Positions 6,222-7,939 of a stretch of 7,939 bases of DNA are shown here, piece by piece. The notes below the pieces were generated by a model. It saw nothing but the letters and a program-made list of their open reading frames with translations. It did no database searches and was not told the DNA's origin. The translations under genes were made by a program, and so were the position numbers. Location: contig CAMBXJ010000192.1 in assembly GCA_945871455.1 (NCBI GenBank), positions 1 to 7,939 of the forward strand, written 5' to 3'. Each line of letters opens with the position of its first letter. The first letter of the stretch is position 1. This stretch comes from Asaia bogorensis. Lineage in GTDB: Bacteria; Pseudomonadota; Alphaproteobacteria; Acetobacterales; Acetobacteraceae.

Positions 6222-7939
6222 ATGACAGACGCAAGCGAGATCGCCACCGGCCCGGGCGAGACCATGGGCAATGCCGGCCCCGGCATGCTCGCCGGGCTGC
6301 GCGTGATCGAAATCGCCGATGAGCGCGCCGAATATGCCGGCCTGCTGCTCGCCGGTCTCGGCGCCGAGGTGATCAAGATAGAGCCGCCGGAAGGCAGCGC
6401 CACCCGCCGCATCGGCCCGTTCCTGGAAGACAAACCTGGTCTGGAGCGGTCGCTGTATTTCTGGAACTACAACCGCGCCAAGCAATCGGTGATGCTGGAC
6501 TTGCAGGAGAAGCAGGGCCAGGAGCGACTGCGCGGGCTGCTCGCGGGCGCCGATATCCTGCTCGACTCCTCCTGCGGCGCGACGAACACCGTGCTCGGCC
6601 TCGACCGGGCGGCGCTGAACGCGGCCTATCCGAAGCTGATCACCGCGCGCATCACGCCGTTCGGCGATGACGGGCCCTGGGCGGACCTGAAAGGCTCGGA
6701 CCTGATCCACCTGGCACTGGGCGGGATCATGATGAATTGCGGTTACGATCCCGACCCGAACCTGGAATACGACACGCCGCCGATCGCACCGCAGGCCTGG
6801 CATGCCTACCACATCGCGGGCGAGCAGCTTGCCACCGGCATCATCGCCGCGGCGATCAACCGCCATCGCACCGGTCTCGGCCAGGATGTTTCGGTGGCGG
6901 TGCATGAGGCGGTGTCGAAGAACCCTGAACTCGACATCATGAACTGGGTGATGCGTCGGGTGCCACTGTGGCGCCTGACCTGTCGGCATGCGCTGGAAAC
7001 GCCGAACGCCTCGCCGTCGATCGTGCACACGAAAGACGGCCGCTGGTTCATGTCGCACGGCATGGGCGCGCGTGATCTGCAGAATCTGGTGCCGATGCTG
7101 GGCAAGTACAAATTGGAAGCGGACCTGCAGCCGCCCGGTCCCGACGTGGACCTGAAGGCGCGCGCCGTGCCAGGCTCCACCGCGTCCGACGAGGCCCGCG
7201 CGCATATGCTGGACGTGGTGCAGCGCTTCGTCCGCTCCTGGACCTACAAGGACATGCCGTGGCTGGAAGCGCAGGAGGCCGGCCTGCTCTGGGCGCCGAT
7301 CCGCAAGCCGCACGAAAACGCGCTCGACGTGCATTGGCTGACGCGGCGGTCCTTCGCGGATGTCCACCACCCCGAACACGGGCGGTCGTTCCGCTACCCG
7401 ACCTCGAAATGGCTGGCCACCGCGACAAGCTGGCAGGTTGGCCGGCGCGCGCCACTGCTGGGCGAGGACACCGAAACGGTGCTGGCCTCTGCCGCCCGCG
7501 CACCATCCGTGCCGGCGCAGCCCAAGGGGTACACCGGCGAGGTGAAGCACTCCGCGCTGCACGGCAAGCCGTTCCCGTTGCAGGGCGTGAAAATCCTGGA
7601 TTTCGCGTGGTTCCTGGCCTCGGCCGGCGGCACGCGATTCCTGGCCGCGATGGGCGCGGAAAGCTACAAGGTCGAGTGGAAGGACAATCCCGATACCCGC
7701 CTGGCGGCGATGGCCCCAGTTGGTGGGCGGGAGGCGCGCGACAAGGCGACCGGGCCGCTGAAGGGCGTGACCGACCTCAACATGGGCGGGCAGTTCAACA
7801 ACAAGAACGCCGGCAAGCGCGGGATTTCGCTGAACATCCGCCATCCCAAGGGGATGGCTATCGCGAAGGACCTGGTGCGCATCTGCGACGTGGTGGCCGA
7901 GGGCTTTTCCCCGGGCGTGCTGCAACGCCTCGGCCTGGG
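6222..7939 (+). CDS. Tandem-domain class III (CaiB/BaiF) CoA-transferase, truncated by window end
   Basis: The frame is open for 572 codons from ATG 6222 to the window edge, with AAGGA at 6208-6212 as ribosome site (9 nt spacing). Two CaiB/BaiF domains are joined. Domain 1 (about 23-435) has LAGLRVIEIADE (23-34), LGAEVIKIEPPEG (46-58), NRAKQSVMLDL (84-94), FGDDGPW (147-153) and RTGLGQDVSV (216-225). Domain 2 begins near 453 with LQGVKILDFAWF, then MGAESYKVEW, NAGKRGISLNIRHP and VVAEGFSPGVLQRLGL; its catalytic region lies outside the window. Family members move CoA between carboxylates through an aspartyl-CoA thioester. Aligning domain 1 with oxalobacter-type formyl-CoA transferase through GILAAL/GIIAAA places Y196 at the catalytic Asp169, with no acidic residue within several positions before it. 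Domain 1 may thus be non-catalytic. Single-domain relatives have about 400 residues, so the full protein should have roughly 800. The substrate acid is unknown; the upstream hydrolase may supply it. Confidence 0.92.
   Translation, partial: MTDASEIATGPGETMGNAGPGMLAGLRVIEIADERAEYAGLLLAGLGAEVIKIEPPEGSATRRIGPFLEDKPGLERSLYFWNYNRAKQSVMLDLQEKQGQERLRGLLAGADILLDSSCGATNTVLGLDRAALNAAYPKLITARITPFGDDGPWADLKGSDLIHLALGGIMMNCGYDPDPNLEYDTPPIAPQAWHAYHIAGEQLATGIIAAAINRHRTGLGQDVSVAVHEAVSKNPELDIMNWVMRRVPLWRLTCRHALETPNASPSIVHTKDGRWFMSHGMGARDLQNLVPMLGKYKLEADLQPPGPDVDLKARAVPGSTASDEARAHMLDVVQRFVRSWTYKDMPWLEAQEAGLLWAPIRKPHENALDVHWLTRRSFADVHHPEHGRSFRYPTSKWLATATSWQVGRRAPLLGEDTETVLASAARAPSVPAQPKGYTGEVKHSALHGKPFPLQGVKILDFAWFLASAGGTRFLAAMGAESYKVEWKDNPDTRLAAMAPVGGREARDKATGPLKGVTDLNMGGQFNNKNAGKRGISLNIRHPKGMAIAKDLVRICDVVAEGFSPGVLQRLGL

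Noticed and set aside
6048..7925. 625-codon open frame on the minus strand opposite the CoA-transferase
   Set aside because: Composition is Arg/His/Gln/Gly rich with no recognisable domain, while the plus strand encodes an unmistakable CaiB/BaiF protein with a ribosome site. It is a shadow frame.

Overview
The window is GC-rich, densely coding bacterial chromosome. Base composition, gene families and the GC-rich hairpins between genes suggest an alphaproteobacterium, perhaps of the Rhodospirillales/Acetobacteraceae kind. This is inference: there is no rRNA or other taxonomic marker gene. I see no rRNA, tRNA, CRISPR array, transposase or phage gene.

Layout from left to right. (1) Positions 1-213 hold no gene I can support. 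They contain two GC-rich hairpins bounded by the same 8-bp sequence in inverted orientation (GGAGAAAA at 44-51, TTTTCTCC at 154-161). The left hairpin reads as a terminator for the minus-strand gene that follows. (2) On the minus strand lie a short-chain dehydrogenase/reductase-like protein (214-996) and, upstream of it in transcription, a large DUF2339 polytopic membrane protein (1067-3730). They are 70 bp apart and probably co-transcribed. (3) A divergent intergenic region (3731-3956) separates them from plus-strand rsmG (start chosen at 3957, end 4529), the 16S rRNA m7G527 methyltransferase. (4) Convergent with rsmG, only 6 bp away, is a Uma2-family (DUF820) PD-(D/E)xK nuclease-like gene on the minus strand (4536-5105). 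(5) A second divergent intergenic region (5106-5297) carries a 14-bp direct repeat with a 16-bp period around the palindrome ATCCGGAT. (6) A plus-strand pair follows: an alpha/beta hydrolase (5298-6173) and, 48 bp later with a good ribosome binding site, a class III (CaiB/BaiF, formyl-CoA transferase type) CoA-transferase. The latter runs off the window end after 572 codons and has already entered a second CaiB domain, so it is a tandem-domain form.

How the genes relate. rsmG is housekeeping rRNA modification. DUF2339 is a membrane protein of unknown function. The hydrolase/CoA-transferase pair looks catabolic: one enzyme hydrolyses an ester or C-C bond, and the next would move CoA onto a carboxylic acid. 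No substrate can be named from the sequence. The most notable points are degenerate catalytic sites in the SDR (Tyr to Ser and Lys to Arg at the YxxxK positions) and in CoA-transferase domain 1 (Tyr where the catalytic Asp should be), the tandem palindrome upstream of the hydrolase, and the inverted hairpin pair at the left end. Nothing here is clearly a wholly new system.
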